The notes under the pieces are model-generated. The model made no database searches, had not been told where the DNA came from, and saw nothing but the letters and a program-made list of their open reading frames with translations. This document shows positions 44,903 to 55,600 of a stretch of 64,000 bases of DNA, in pieces (within the stretch, counting starts at the first letter, position 1; each line of letters begins with the position of its first letter). The translations under genes were made by a program, and so were the position numbers. The stretch comes from Flavobacterium sp. (GTDB lineage: Bacteria > Bacteroidota > Bacteroidia > Flavobacteriales > Flavobacteriaceae), in contig JACMLU010000018.1 in NCBI GenBank assembly GCA_014379405.1, positions 310,001-374,000 of the forward strand. The letters run 5' to 3'.

Positions 44903-46060
44903 TTAAAATAAGTCTATATTTTTTAAATTAAATCTTATGTCTTGTGGAATACTTCTACTTTTTTTCTTATTCACAATTCTAATTGTTGACAATCTATCAT
45001 TATCAAAATGCCTAGAAACATCCCTTGGTTTATTTCTAAAATCATCTGTACCATCTTCAAAATTTCTATATAATGTTATTATAGAATAACAATTTTCGTT
45101 TTCAAGTATTTGATTTAATAGATATTTATCAGATAGCCCACAAGAATGACCAACTAAATAAACTATATATTTTGATCGATTTAAAAAGTCTAATAAATTT
45201 TCAAAATTATCATTGTTTTTATATTCAAAAGGTTTAATATTTTCTAAAAACACATTATCATTAAAATTTTTAATTAATTTATAATTTTCATCCTTATCAT
45301 CACCGTAACCAAATATAATATCTGGGTTATCATCATTACCAATTTCACCGTGGATATAATTAATATTTGAAGAATATAATTTACTTTTTAAATATTCGTG
45401 ATAAACTCTTGCAGTTGGAGTATAATTAAAACTCAAGAATAAAGTAGAATATGATTGGAATGATGAGTTATTTATATCATCTATTTCATTTTTAAAATAA
45501 TTTATTATTTCATTTGTATCATCAATTTTAAATTCATACTTATCACAGATTTCCTGCTTTAAATAATCATTCAGCAATTTTTTAATTGATGCAAATTCAC
45601 TATTTAATTCTTTAACTAAATCTGACTTATTAATTCCTTTAACAGGAGTACTTTTCGCAATACTTATTAAACTATTATAATATTCAGTTTCAATATCAAT
45701 CCAATTATCAAGATTCTTTGAGCAAATTTGTCTAAAAAATTTATTTTTAAATTCAAATATTTTCTCTCTATTCCCAAATTTACTTGTATAAAATGTTAAA
45801 GTGTTTTCATCAAAAACAAAATCAGGATAATCTACAATACATTCCTTTATTGATTTTACAAAATCTTTAAAATTATTAATCATACCGTAATCTGAGTAAT
45901 ATCGATAAAAAGATTCATTTGCATAAATAAACTTCTTATACTCTTCCGTATTAATTTTATCTCTGAAATTTTTCCAATAATAATCAATAAAATCTTTATA
46001 AGAAGTCGGTAATCCGTGAGCCAAATCAAATCCGTTTCCAATAATAACAAGTCTGTTCAT
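44903..46060 (-). CDS. AbiH-family abortive infection protein
   Basis: Phage-defence candidate. It starts at the ATG 46060 (MNRLVIIGNGFDLAHGLPTSYKDF); the upstream TTG lies in the promoter box. The GNGFDLAHG motif is the hallmark of the AbiH family. Later conserved parts are the FLSFNYTPTARVYHEYL segment, NYIHGEIGNDDNPDIIFGYGDD and VYLVGHSCGLSDKYLL. 385 residues, complete. The DNA is visibly more AT-rich than its neighbours, which suggests horizontal gain. AbiH aborts phage infection in Lactococcus; the mechanism is unknown. No other defence gene is adjacent. Confidence 0.87.
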   Translation of the reverse strand: MNRLVIIGNGFDLAHGLPTSYKDFIDYYWKNFRDKINTEEYKKFIYANESFYRYYSDYGMINNFKDFVKSIKECIVDYPDFVFDENTLTFYTSKFGNREKIFEFKNKFFRQICSKNLDNWIDIETEYYNSLISIAKSTPVKGINKSDLVKELNSEFASIKKLLNDYLKQEICDKYEFKIDDTNEIINYFKNEIDDINNSSFQSYSTLFLSFNYTPTARVYHEYLKSKLYSSNINYIHGEIGNDDNPDIIFGYGDDKDENYKLIKNFNDNVFLENIKPFEYKNNDNFENLLDFLNRSKYIVYLVGHSCGLSDKYLLNQILENENCYSIITLYRNFEDGTDDFRNKPRDVSRHFDNDRLSTIRIVNKKKSRSIPQDIRFNLKNIDLF

Positions 46061-46078
46061 ATCTAAAAATGCTTTTTT

Positions 46079-46086
46079 CAAATGTA
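46079..46086 (-). promoter_or_regulatory. -7 promoter box of the AbiH gene
   Basis: TACATTTG on the reverse strand, 18 nt before the ATG at 46060; it overlaps the alternative TTG start and decides the start choice. Confidence 0.6.
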
Positions 46087-46176
46087 GTTATTTTCTTTAA
46101 CATATTAGAATTCAATCGTCTTTAAGATTTTCTTATAAAAACTTAAATGACTTATATGGTTTAAAAATTTTAGCCT

Positions 46177-46184
46177 TATTTTTG
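46177..46184 (+). promoter_or_regulatory. -7 promoter box of the alpha/beta hydrolase
   Basis: TATTTTTG, 16 nt before the ATG at 46201. Confidence 0.6.
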
Positions 46185-46200
46185 CTCCAAGCTTAGAACG

Positions 46201-46983
46201 ATGAATCAAATCCTATACAAAAACACAAAAATCTCCTATTCCGATACTGGAAAAGGCAATGCTGTTGTATTGCTTCACGGTTTTTTGGAAAACAAAACGA
46301 TGTGGCAGGATTTAGTTCCAGAATTGAGCAAAAAATACCGTGTTATAACCTTAGATTTATTGGGTCAAGGCGCAACGGAATGTTTGGGTTATGTCCATTC
46401 GATGGAGGATAATGCTGAAATAGTTCAAGCTGTTTTGTCCAAATTACGAATTCGAAAAGCCATTTTTGTTGGGCATTCTATGGGCGGTTATGTGGCTTTG
46501 GCTTACGCCGAATTGTATCCTGAAAAAGTGAGAGCTTTGGTTTTACAAAATTCAACTTCCAAAGCCGACAGCGACGAACGAAAAGCCAATCGAGATCGTG
46601 CCATCAAAGCGGTAAAGAAAGATTATACCACTTTTATTCGGCTTTCTATTGGTAATCTTTTTAGTCCCGAGAATCGCGAACGATTAGTTGACGAAATCGA
46701 AAAGGTAAAAATTGAAGCTTTAAAAACACCCTTACAAGGAGTAGTAGCTTCACTCGAAGGAATGAAAATTCGCAAAGACCGAGAAGTTTTATTGCACCTC
46801 ACACCTTATCCAAAAATGCTGATTCTGGGAGAAAAAGACCCTGTTTTAGTTTACAAGGATTCTTTGGAACAAATAGAAAACACCACCGTTCAATTGGTAA
46901 CTTTCCCTGACGGTCATATGAGTCACATTGAAAATCGAGACGAATTGAAGGATGTTTTGTTGGGGTTTTTTAAAGGAATTTAA
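46201..46983 (+). CDS. Alpha/beta-fold hydrolase
   Basis: Serine hydrolase with the oxyanion segment LLHGFLENKTMW, nucleophile S93 (FVGHSMGGY), acid in ILGEKDPVL and His in GHMSHIENRDEL. 260 residues without a signal peptide, so cytoplasmic. Similar to MhpC/BioH-like esterases; the substrate cannot be read. The stop overlaps the convergent AddB-like gene by 4 nt. Confidence 0.85.
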   Translation: MNQILYKNTKISYSDTGKGNAVVLLHGFLENKTMWQDLVPELSKKYRVITLDLLGQGATECLGYVHSMEDNAEIVQAVLSKLRIRKAIFVGHSMGGYVALAYAELYPEKVRALVLQNSTSKADSDERKANRDRAIKAVKKDYTTFIRLSIGNLFSPENRERLVDEIEKVKIEALKTPLQGVVASLEGMKIRKDREVLLHLTPYPKMLILGEKDPVLVYKDSLEQIENTTVQLVTFPDGHMSHIENRDELKDVLLGFFKGI

Positions 46984-49742
46984 ATCTTTTCTTCAAAAGG
47001 TTTTGTCTCATCCAGAATTTCATTCAACAACAAAACCATATGTTCCAGATAATCATTTAAAATATCAGTGTCAATTGTCGTTTTTTCTTCATTCCCATCT
47101 TTAAAACTGAAAGGCAAAAACCCCGATTTTAAATTCTTGAAAGAAATGATTCCTGCTTCAATCGGTTTTCCGCTGGCTTCCTTTTCATACATATACGCAT
47201 ACGCCAAAACCTGAATAATCTTGTCATTTTTAATTTCATCCGTTAATCCTTTCCAAGATTTTAAGGTAACGTTCGTCTTTTCTACTTTACCGGTTTTATA
47301 ATCTATAATTCGAATGACTCCGTTGCGCTCTTCAATTCTATCAACTTTTCCAGCAATTTTTATCGGAAATGGCAAACTAGGATGTTCTAAAATTCTTTCG
47401 CAAGCTTTTTCTAAATGAAGTATTTTTATCGCATCGCCATTTTTAATACTTTCTAATTCAACTTTCAAAAAATTAGAAACATTGCGTTTGGCTACTTCAA
47501 AAGCCAACAGATTTCTTCCTTTTTTGATTTCGCCTTCTTTGTAAACCAATTTGAATTGTTTCAACACTTCGGCATCCAACAATTTGAAACAACCTAAAAT
47601 AGCATTTTCGGATAAAATTTTTCCAATAAAAGGCGTATATAAAGCTTCCAACGTTTCGTGAATAATAGTCCCTAAAGTATTCAAGGCAATATTTTCCTCT
47701 ACTTCTTCGACTTCGCTAATGCGTAAAATCTTTTGGAAATAAAAATCAATTGGATTTCGAATATAACTTGTCAATGCCGATGGAGAAAATCCTTTTTCTG
47801 CAATTTCTTTTAATCTAATCATCACCGATTCCGACTTCGGAACCACAATGGGTTGATAAGCCGTTTCGGGTAAAACAGCATTATAAATTTCGTGAGTTAA
47901 AGTATGCTTGGCTTGTTTTTCGACTTCCAGTTGGGTAATGAATCGGCTTTTTTCACCTGCATCCAAACCTTCACTTTCGGTGTTGTAAATCAAATAAATA
48001 TTTTTGGCACGTTGCAATAAATGATAGAAATGATAGGTGTAAATCGCATCTTTTTCCTTGAAAGTAGGCAAACCTAATTCTCTTTTTACATCATACGGAA
48101 TAAATGAATTCATAGATTTTCCAGCTGGAAATTTCCCTTCGTTCATCGAAGTGACAATCACAGTTTCGAAATCCAAAACACGACTTTCCAATACTCCCAT
48201 TATTTGTAACCCATTCAAAGGTTCACCCTCAAAAGAGACTTCGGCCAAATCAATTACTTGTTTGTAAATCGCATAAAGCGTTTCGATTTTATCGATATGG
48301 GAATGTTTAGAATAATAATTAATCAGTTTGTTGATCACTTTGAAAATGGCATACACAAAGGCTTTGGTTATTTTTTCTTCTTCATTGTCGTTGCTCAAAT
48401 TAGTTTTGATAGTTTGCAACAAATTAGAAATCGCTTCTAAAACCGCCATCGAACCATTTTCCCATTTTTGGAACAACAACAGAAACAAATCACTCGGATT
48501 TGGATTCAATTCCATCAATTTATGATGGGTGATAAATGTATAGTTGTTTTGATTAATAACGCCAACCAAAGCATTGGTTTTGGCATAAGGTTCCACCAAA
48601 GGATGTGTCAAAATATCCAAAACATCTTTGTAGTACAAGACATAATTTTTGGCATTTCGGGACAAAGCATTCGTGTGCATCTTGAACAATTTGGAAATCA
48701 AAATCTGCGCTGGATTGTTCTTGCTCGAATAACCCATCGTGATATTTAAAGCACCAACTTTTGAGGGCAAGGAATACAAAAGTGGCACCAACAAGTTTTC
48801 CTCTCCAAGGACTACAGCAACTTTATCTAGTGTTGTATTGGAATTGTCATTGATGATCTTTTCAATAATACTTCCGGTAATTTTGGCTTGACCAATACTT
48901 TTTGGGGTACCAATGACCTGAATGTTTTTTGATTGCGAAAAATCATCCACAATCCATTCAAAGGGATTGGATTTATAATGTTTCCAACTCGATTTAAATC
49001 TTCTAACAAATAATCCTGCGTCGTGATAGGGATCGTTCAGAAAGGTTTCGTCAACATCCCAATAAATTGCAGCTTGATCAGAAGCTATTAAATGTTGAAT
49101 TATTCGTTCCTCGGCGGCATTCAAGGCATTGAAACCTGCAAAGACGAATTGTTTATCTTTTATGGAATCGGAAAAATGATTTAGATTTTTTACCGCTTCC
49201 CGATAAATCAATCCTTGATATCCGATTCCTTTATTCAGTAAATGATTGTAAAGTGATTTGTAGTAATTGGGTAGTAATTTCCAGAAATCAATATAGTTTT
49301 CGAGTAATTGAGTTTTGTTCTCGACTTCAATTCCCCATTTTTTTATGTCTTCAATGTCCTTTAAATAAGAAAGTACGTGAGAAGGATCTAATAAATAGCG
49401 ATCAATCTCGTTGAAATCCTGTAATAATGTCTTCGCCCAATTGGCAAAAAGCTCAAAGGATTGTTTATTCGGTTTTTCGGTAATTGACAAATAAACTTCG
49501 TAAAATTCAAACAATAATTCTATCGGGTCAACATTACGAATACTGGCAATATCCTGAATAAATTCCTCAATGCTAATAATCTCTGGGGATAGAATATTAG
49601 TACCCACTTGTTTTTTTAAAGCTTCAACCAAAAATATTTTTGCCCTTTTATTGGGCAAAACCACAATGGTATTGGAGAGTTTCCCTGAATAATTTTCAAT
49701 TAAAACGGTTGCAATTTTATCTAAAAATGAAATGTCTGTCAT
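46980..49742 (-). CDS. AddB-like PD-(D/E)XK nuclease family protein
   Basis: Probable nuclease/inactive-helicase partner of an AddAB-type end-resection complex. The Met at 49742 (MTDISFLDKIATVLIENYS) is preferred; an upstream Met lies in the OmpA terminator. 920 residues. The middle is a degenerate UvrD-like helicase (VLPNKRAKIF, TSMNEGKFP). The C-terminal nuclease has GTIIHETLEALY, the Asp of KVDRIEER and the catalytic IDYKTGK. The AddB Fe-S cysteines are not evident, as in the Bacteroidetes form. The likely AddA partner is 2.9 kb upstream. Confidence 0.85.
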   Translation of the reverse strand: MTDISFLDKIATVLIENYSGKLSNTIVVLPNKRAKIFLVEALKKQVGTNILSPEIISIEEFIQDIASIRNVDPIELLFEFYEVYLSITEKPNKQSFELFANWAKTLLQDFNEIDRYLLDPSHVLSYLKDIEDIKKWGIEVENKTQLLENYIDFWKLLPNYYKSLYNHLLNKGIGYQGLIYREAVKNLNHFSDSIKDKQFVFAGFNALNAAEERIIQHLIASDQAAIYWDVDETFLNDPYHDAGLFVRRFKSSWKHYKSNPFEWIVDDFSQSKNIQVIGTPKSIGQAKITGSIIEKIINDNSNTTLDKVAVVLGEENLLVPLLYSLPSKVGALNITMGYSSKNNPAQILISKLFKMHTNALSRNAKNYVLYYKDVLDILTHPLVEPYAKTNALVGVINQNNYTFITHHKLMELNPNPSDLFLLLFQKWENGSMAVLEAISNLLQTIKTNLSNDNEEEKITKAFVYAIFKVINKLINYYSKHSHIDKIETLYAIYKQVIDLAEVSFEGEPLNGLQIMGVLESRVLDFETVIVTSMNEGKFPAGKSMNSFIPYDVKRELGLPTFKEKDAIYTYHFYHLLQRAKNIYLIYNTESEGLDAGEKSRFITQLEVEKQAKHTLTHEIYNAVLPETAYQPIVVPKSESVMIRLKEIAEKGFSPSALTSYIRNPIDFYFQKILRISEVEEVEENIALNTLGTIIHETLEALYTPFIGKILSENAILGCFKLLDAEVLKQFKLVYKEGEIKKGRNLLAFEVAKRNVSNFLKVELESIKNGDAIKILHLEKACERILEHPSLPFPIKIAGKVDRIEERNGVIRIIDYKTGKVEKTNVTLKSWKGLTDEIKNDKIIQVLAYAYMYEKEASGKPIEAGIISFKNLKSGFLPFSFKDGNEEKTTIDTDILNDYLEHMVLLLNEILDETKPFEEKI

Positions 49743-49754
49743 TTTATAAATATA

Positions 49755-49786
49755 AAAAAAGCCATTCAATTAAGAATGGCTTTTTA
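49755..49786 (-). terminator. Terminator after the OmpA gene
   Basis: Perfect stem AAAAAGCCATTC/GAATGGCTTTTT; it overlaps the alternative upstream start of the AddB-like gene. Confidence 0.85.
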
Positions 49787-49808
49787 AAATTATTTATTTA
49801 AAAGCAAA

Positions 49809-51275
49809 TTACAATTTACCTTCGTATATAGAACCTATGTGTTTCACTTCAGTTCTTCTGTTTAAAGCTTTACCAGCTTTAGTTTTGTTAGTAGCAATTG
49901 GATTAGATTCTCCAAAACCTACAGCAGTCAAGTTTTCTGGCTTAACTCCTTTTTCGATCAATACGTTTCTAACAGCATTAGCTCTGTCTTCAGAAAGTTT
50001 TTGATTGAATGCATTAGAACCATCGCTATCTGTATGTCCTTCAATACTGAATTTAGCATTTGGATAGTTTCTAAGAATTTCTCTCATTGCATCTAAACTA
50101 GTTACTGTTGCAGCATCTCCAACTTTGAAAGTAGACTTACCAGAATTAAAGAAAACTGATCTAGCTTGAATTTTAAGACTTTCGATAACTTCAGGAGTCA
50201 CTTCAGGACATCCTCTATTGCTAGCAGGACCAGCTACAGTAGGACAATCATCATCTTTATCAGCTACACCATCTTTATCAGCATCCAATACTGGACAACC
50301 ACCATTTGACGCTGGACCAGCTACGGTAGGACATTTGTCAGAAGCATCAACTACACCATCTCCATCAGTATCAGGACAACCTTTGAAAGCAGCCAATCCT
50401 TTTACGTCTGGACAAGCATCATCTTTATCAGCAATTCCATCTCCGTCTGTGTCAGGACATCCATTTAAAGCTGCTAAACCAAATACATCTGGACAAGCAT
50501 CGCTTCCGTCGATAATTCCATCACCGTCAGTATCAGGACAACCGTTGAATTGTTTTAAACCAGCAACTTCTGGACAAGCATCATCTTTGTCATAAATTCC
50601 GTCTCCGTCAGTATCTTTTCCACCAAATTGGAAAGTAATACCTACAGAATGTTGGAAATGAGAAGGAGCTTCAGGAGTGTAAATATCTCCAGCAGCATTT
50701 CTGTCTCCAAATGAACTTTTATAAGTAGTTTCTAAAGCTAAACCAACATTTTCAGTAAACCAAAAAGTCAAACCTGCACCTGGATTAACAGTTCCAAAAC
50801 TATTATCTCCAAAGAAAGTATAACCACCACCAAGTCTTAAGGAAGGGTCTATTACTTTAGATTTTAATAAACTTTTGAAGCTATATTTAACGTTAGCATC
50901 AATACCATAATACATTAAGTCTCCAGGATTAGTAACTACATAACCACTAGAATTATGTCCTGGCGCAGTAGGATCAAAAACAACAAATTTGTCGATTTTG
51001 TTTATAGACCCTTGAATTCCAACAGAAAAATTGTTTCCAACTGATCTAGCAACGCTTAAATAAGATACAGAAGGAAGAATATTCCAATTTTCACTTACGT
51101 TGAATGGTTGAGAAACATGTGAGTCAAAAGAATTTTTTCCTCCACCAGCACTAGTTCGCGTGTCAACTGCATTAACCCCAAAAGACAATGCCCAAGGATT
51201 GTTACTGTCTTGTGCCTGAGAACTTATAGTCATCAGCACCATTACAGCAAATAAAAGTTTTTTAAGATGTTTCAT
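49809..51275 (-). CDS. OmpA-family outer-membrane protein with thrombospondin type 3 repeats
   Basis: Major outer-membrane protein linking membrane and peptidoglycan. It starts at the ATG 51275 (MKHLKKLLFAVMVLMTISSQAQ, Sec signal), because the upstream alternative lies at the promoter box. An N-terminal beta-barrel (to about residue 215) is followed by five calcium-binding TSP3 repeats (DTDGDGIYDKDDACP type, about residues 220-345) and a C-terminal OmpA domain (FSIEGHTDSDGS, LSEDRANAVRNVLIEKG, GFGESNPIATN) that binds peptidoglycan. 488 residues. A strong promoter and terminator suggest high expression. Confidence 0.93.
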   Translation of the reverse strand: MKHLKKLLFAVMVLMTISSQAQDSNNPWALSFGVNAVDTRTSAGGGKNSFDSHVSQPFNVSENWNILPSVSYLSVARSVGNNFSVGIQGSINKIDKFVVFDPTAPGHNSSGYVVTNPGDLMYYGIDANVKYSFKSLLKSKVIDPSLRLGGGYTFFGDNSFGTVNPGAGLTFWFTENVGLALETTYKSSFGDRNAAGDIYTPEAPSHFQHSVGITFQFGGKDTDGDGIYDKDDACPEVAGLKQFNGCPDTDGDGIIDGSDACPDVFGLAALNGCPDTDGDGIADKDDACPDVKGLAAFKGCPDTDGDGVVDASDKCPTVAGPASNGGCPVLDADKDGVADKDDDCPTVAGPASNRGCPEVTPEVIESLKIQARSVFFNSGKSTFKVGDAATVTSLDAMREILRNYPNAKFSIEGHTDSDGSNAFNQKLSEDRANAVRNVLIEKGVKPENLTAVGFGESNPIATNKTKAGKALNRRTEVKHIGSIYEGKL

Positions 51276-51308
51276 ACTTAATTTTGTTAGATTACTATTT
51301 TTAATGCA

Positions 51309-51316
51309 CAAATATA
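51309..51316 (-). promoter_or_regulatory. -7 promoter box of the OmpA gene
   Basis: TATATTTG on the reverse strand, 33 nt before the ATG at 51275. Confidence 0.6.
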
Positions 51317-51374
51317 ATGTGTAATTTTTTAACTACAAAACGAAAAGTTAAAAAAAACACAAGAAAAACGTAAA

Positions 51375-52565
51375 TTATATAACATTTAGATTCTTTCCAA
51401 CTTGAACAAAAGCATTAATCGCCATATCTAGATTTTCTTGAGTATGAGAAGCCGACAATTGAACTCTTATCCTTGCTTTTCCTTTTGGAACCACTGGAAA
51501 AAAGAAGCCTATTACATAAATTCCTTTTTTCAAAAGTTCATTTGCCATAGTTTGAGCCAATTTCGCATCATAAAGCATTACAGGAACAATTGCTGAATCA
51601 CCATCTATTATATCAAATCCTGCTTTTTTCATTCCAGCCTTGAAATAATTCGCATTCCATTCCAGCTTATCCCGAAGCGTAGTGTCTTTTTCCAATAATT
51701 CAAAAACTTTGATGGAAGCTCCTACTATTGCAGGTGCCAACGAATTTGAAAACAAATAAGGTCTAGAACGTTGACGCAACAATTCGATAATTTCTTTTTT
51801 GGCCGTAGTATAACCGCCCATTGCACCTCCAAGTGCTTTTCCTAATGTTCCAGTAATTATATCAACTCTTCCCATTACCCCTTTTGCTTCGAGAGTTCCT
51901 TTTCCTGTTGCGCCTATAAATCCTGCCGCATGACATTCATCTACCATAACCATTGCATCATACTTGTCTGCTAGATCACAAATCATATCCAAAGGGGCTA
52001 CTACTCCGTCCATAGAAAAGACACCATCAGTAACAATTAATTTAAAACGAGCTCCAGCTTCATTAGCTTTTATTAGCTGTTGTTCCAAATCTTCCATATT
52101 GTTATTCTCATAACGATATCTTGCCGCTTTACACAAACGAACGCCATCAATAATGGAAGCGTGGTTCAAACTATCTGAAATAATGGCATCGTTTTCATTT
52201 AATAATGGTTCAAAAACCCCTCCATTAGCATCAAAAGCAGATGCATAGAGAATTGTGTCTTCTGTACCGTAAAAATCAGAAATCTTTTTTTCCAAAGTTT
52301 TGTGAATATCCTGTGTCCCACAAATAAACCGAACAGACGACATTCCAAAGCCGTGCGTGTCCATTGCATCTTTTGCTGCCTGAATAACTTCTGGATGTGA
52401 AGAAAGACCAAGATAATTATTGGCGCAAAAATTCAGAACCTTTTCTCCGCTAACTGTGATTTCAGCTCCTTGTGTCGAAGTAATAATTCTTTCCCTTTTG
52501 AAAATGCCGTTGTCTTCAATAGTTTGAAGTTCGGATTGCAAGTGCTTCTGTATTTTTCCGTACAT
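51375..52565 (-). CDS. kbl: Glycine C-acetyltransferase (2-amino-3-ketobutyrate CoA ligase)
   Basis: PLP enzyme of threonine degradation, cleaving 2-amino-3-ketobutyrate with CoA to glycine and acetyl-CoA. The N-terminal [15 protein letters not shown], the substrate segment [22 protein letters not shown] and the PLP-lysine motif [15 protein letters not shown] (near residue 243) define it. 396 residues matches Kbl rather than 5-aminolevulinate synthase or BioF. No tdh is adjacent. A possible TAAATTTG box at 52619-52626 lies in the end of the AddA-like gene. Confidence 0.93.
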   Translation of the reverse strand: MYGKIQKHLQSELQTIEDNGIFKRERIITSTQGAEITVSGEKVLNFCANNYLGLSSHPEVIQAAKDAMDTHGFGMSSVRFICGTQDIHKTLEKKISDFYGTEDTILYASAFDANGGVFEPLLNENDAIISDSLNHASIIDGVRLCKAARYRYENNNMEDLEQQLIKANEAGARFKLIVTDGVFSMDGVVAPLDMICDLADKYDAMVMVDECHAAGFIGATGKGTLEAKGVMGRVDIITGTLGKALGGAMGGYTTAKKEIIELLRQRSRPYLFSNSLAPAIVGASIKVFELLEKDTTLRDKLEWNANYFKAGMKKAGFDIIDGDSAIVPVMLYDAKLAQTMANELLKKGIYVIGFFFPVVPKGKARIRVQLSASHTQENLDMAINAFVQVGKNLNVI

Positions 52566-52615
52566 ATTAAAAATTTATAGAATTATTATTTTAAGGTACT
52601 AATTAGCCTACTATT

Positions 52616-55600
52616 TTACAAATTTACCACATTGATTTGTTCTCCTATATATATAAGCGCTTTTTTTATCACTTTATAGCCCATCAATTCAATTGCATTT
52701 TGGTAATTTTCTAACTGCAATTGATATTTGGGATTATGGGTTCCTGTTTTATAATCCAATAGAAAAACTTCTTTATTTTGTAAAAAAACCATTCGGTCTG
52801 GTTTAATGGTTTTACCTCCTTTTTGAATAATCGTTTGCTCGTTCAATACTTCATTTCCATCTTCATAACAAATCGAAAGTTCTGAATGATTGACTATTTC
52901 TTGAATGCTTTTACGAACCATGTCTTTTTGGTTGTAATTGATTAATCCACTTTCAAAGGCTTTTGTAATTGCAAAATCAACATCGGCTTTTGTTTTTACA
53001 AAAGACAAAATCTCGTGAACTACATTTCCATATTCAATAGCATCCTGTTGATGCGTTCCCCACATTACTGATTCTCGTTGGGCTATTTTGATGTTTTTGG
53101 GATTTAGCACTTCACTAACCGACTGAATCAATTGCACATCTTCCGTTTTGTCACTTTCAGAGGATAATTTAGCTGGATTTCCGAATTCATACTCGAATTT
53201 TTCTTCCTCGAACTGACCTTTGTTACCCAAATATTCAACGAAAAAAGTGGACATATTATTCTTTCTTGCAACGCCTTTAGAATCTAAATTCATATCCGAA
53301 ATCACATATAATTGCTCTTCAGCACGAGTCAAAGCCACATACAAAACATTGATGTTGTCCAACAATTCTTCCTGTGATTTTTGAACATAAACTGTTTTTG
53401 CCGCTTCCCCAAAACCTTCAACAGCTTTGCTATTGTCTACCAAAACTTTAGGCAAACCAAAATCATCAACTTCAGCATCAATCCATAATTTATTTTTGGG
53501 ACTGCGATTGTAATCTTCATCTGCAAAAGGCATAATCACAACTTGAAATTCCAAACCTTTTGATTTATGAATGGTCATAATCCGGACTGCATTTTTACCT
53601 TCGGGCGATGGAATGCTGAATTTCTCACCATTTTTGTCCCAATAATTCAAGAAATCCGAAATTCCTGCCTGATTACGAACATCCCGTTCCAAAACAATAT
53701 CCAAGAAATATTGGATATAAGCGTTGCCGTTTTGGGAATTCAAGAATTTTGAAACAATAAGCTCCACCGATTCATACAGCGATTTTTTTCGAATGTCTTG
53801 AAACGAAAGCGAAATATCGAAATTCGTTAACCAACTTTCAAATTCAGATTCTTGTTTTTTATCCATTCCTTGGGCAATGAAATCATGAACCTGTAATGTA
53901 TCCTGAATATTATCTGCAACATAATGAAGAAAATGCGCTTTAGCTTCTAAATCGGAACTATTTTTTAAGTACTTTAATAAATAAATAATAAATCGAACTT
54001 CGGTCGCATTTTGAATCATCAGGGTTTCCGATGATAAAAGCGGAATTCCTTGCTCTGTCAAATAATTGGCAACCGCAATTCCGTGACTACGTTTTCGGGT
54101 CAAAATTACGATGTCTTTATATTCGAAACCTTGCTGTTTTACTTTTTGAATTGTGTTTAAAGTCGCTAGTAAATACAATTCGGTTTTATCCAATGCTTCA
54201 TCATCGTCTTCACTTTCTTCTATTTTTGGGATAAAAGAAATGTTTACATATCCACCTGATTTCGAATTCGTTTTTTGATGACTGTGATTTTGGTACAAAT
54301 CTTTGTAATCTTCGTGTTCAAATTCATTGGACAACAACTGAAAAAAATCATTGTTGAATCCTATTATTTGCGAATAAGAACGGTAATTTTTGTCTAAATG
54401 CTCTAAAACCTTTTCAGGATTATTGAATGGATTATGGTCTTTGCTCAGCTCAATAAACTGTTCCGCTTTTCCTCCACGCCAACGGTAAATGGATTGTTTT
54501 GGGTCGCCCACAATCATCAAGGTTCCTTTTTCTCCGTCAATTTCGCTGGATGTGGCGTTGTCAATCAACGGAATCAGGTTTTGCCACTGCATTTCGGAAG
54601 TATCCTGAAATTCATCAATAAAAAAATGGCGGTAGCGTTCGCCCAATCTTTCGTAAATAAATGGTGCCGGCTGGTTCTGAATTTCACGATGAATTATCGC
54701 ATTGAATTCCGAAATAGAAAGTACGTTTTGCTCTTCCTGAATCTTGGTCAATTCATTGCTGACGGTATTCAACAACGATAATGGAGTAATGTTTTTCAGG
54801 AAGGCTTTGTAGAAATCCCGCTTTTCGAAATTCTTGTAAACCGTGCCGAGAATTTGCAATAATTCAGGAATGATATTTTCGATTATTGCCCCGTCTTTGG
54901 CCGTTTTGTTGATGGAAATATCCTCAAATTCTCGAAACATTTTGTTTTTGGGATTGAATTTTCCATCCACTATACTTTGAAGATGATTCGGAAAAGTTCC
55001 TCTAGAAAAGGATTTTAAATCAATTCCGTTTTTTTCGATTAATAACAAAGCAGTTTCGGCAAATGCCGTGTTTTCTTTTTCCAGAACTTTACAGGCTTCG
55101 GCTAGTTTGGTTTTTATCTCGACAAATTCAGCAATGGTTTTATCTTGAAAATGGGTAATTTCATTTCGATTGTTTTCATTGAGAACCAAACGACCAGTAT
55201 CGAGAATCTCACGTGAAATATCCCAAGATTTATCGTCGTCGGTTTTTTCCATCGTGAAATCGATGAGCAATTTCGTCAGTGTTTCGTCTTCACCCGCTTG
55301 GGCGATAATGGCATCAACGGCTTCAATGAGCAAGTTTTCGGTATCTAAGGTTACTTCGAAAGTCATTGGCAAACCCAAATCATGAGCAAATGCCCGAATG
55401 ACTTTGTGCGTGAATTTATCGATGGTGGAAATATCAAAAGCAGCATAATTGTGAATAATATGCTTGATTATTTGCTGCGATTTAGTTTTGATTTGAATGA
55501 TGGAAAGTTCGGTTTCTTTTGCCAAATCCTGCATTAAATCCTGAGCTTTTTGGCTCGGTTCGTCTTTGGCAAATTCTGATAAATTACCCACGATTCTACT

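Noticed and set aside
49743..49769. Upstream Met of the AddB-like gene
   Set aside because: It lies inside the OmpA terminator stem; the Met at 49742 begins the conserved sequence.
50218..50595. 125-codon Ser/Pro-rich frame on the + strand
   Set aside because: Antisense to the thrombospondin type 3 repeats of the OmpA gene; its repeats only mirror those repeats.
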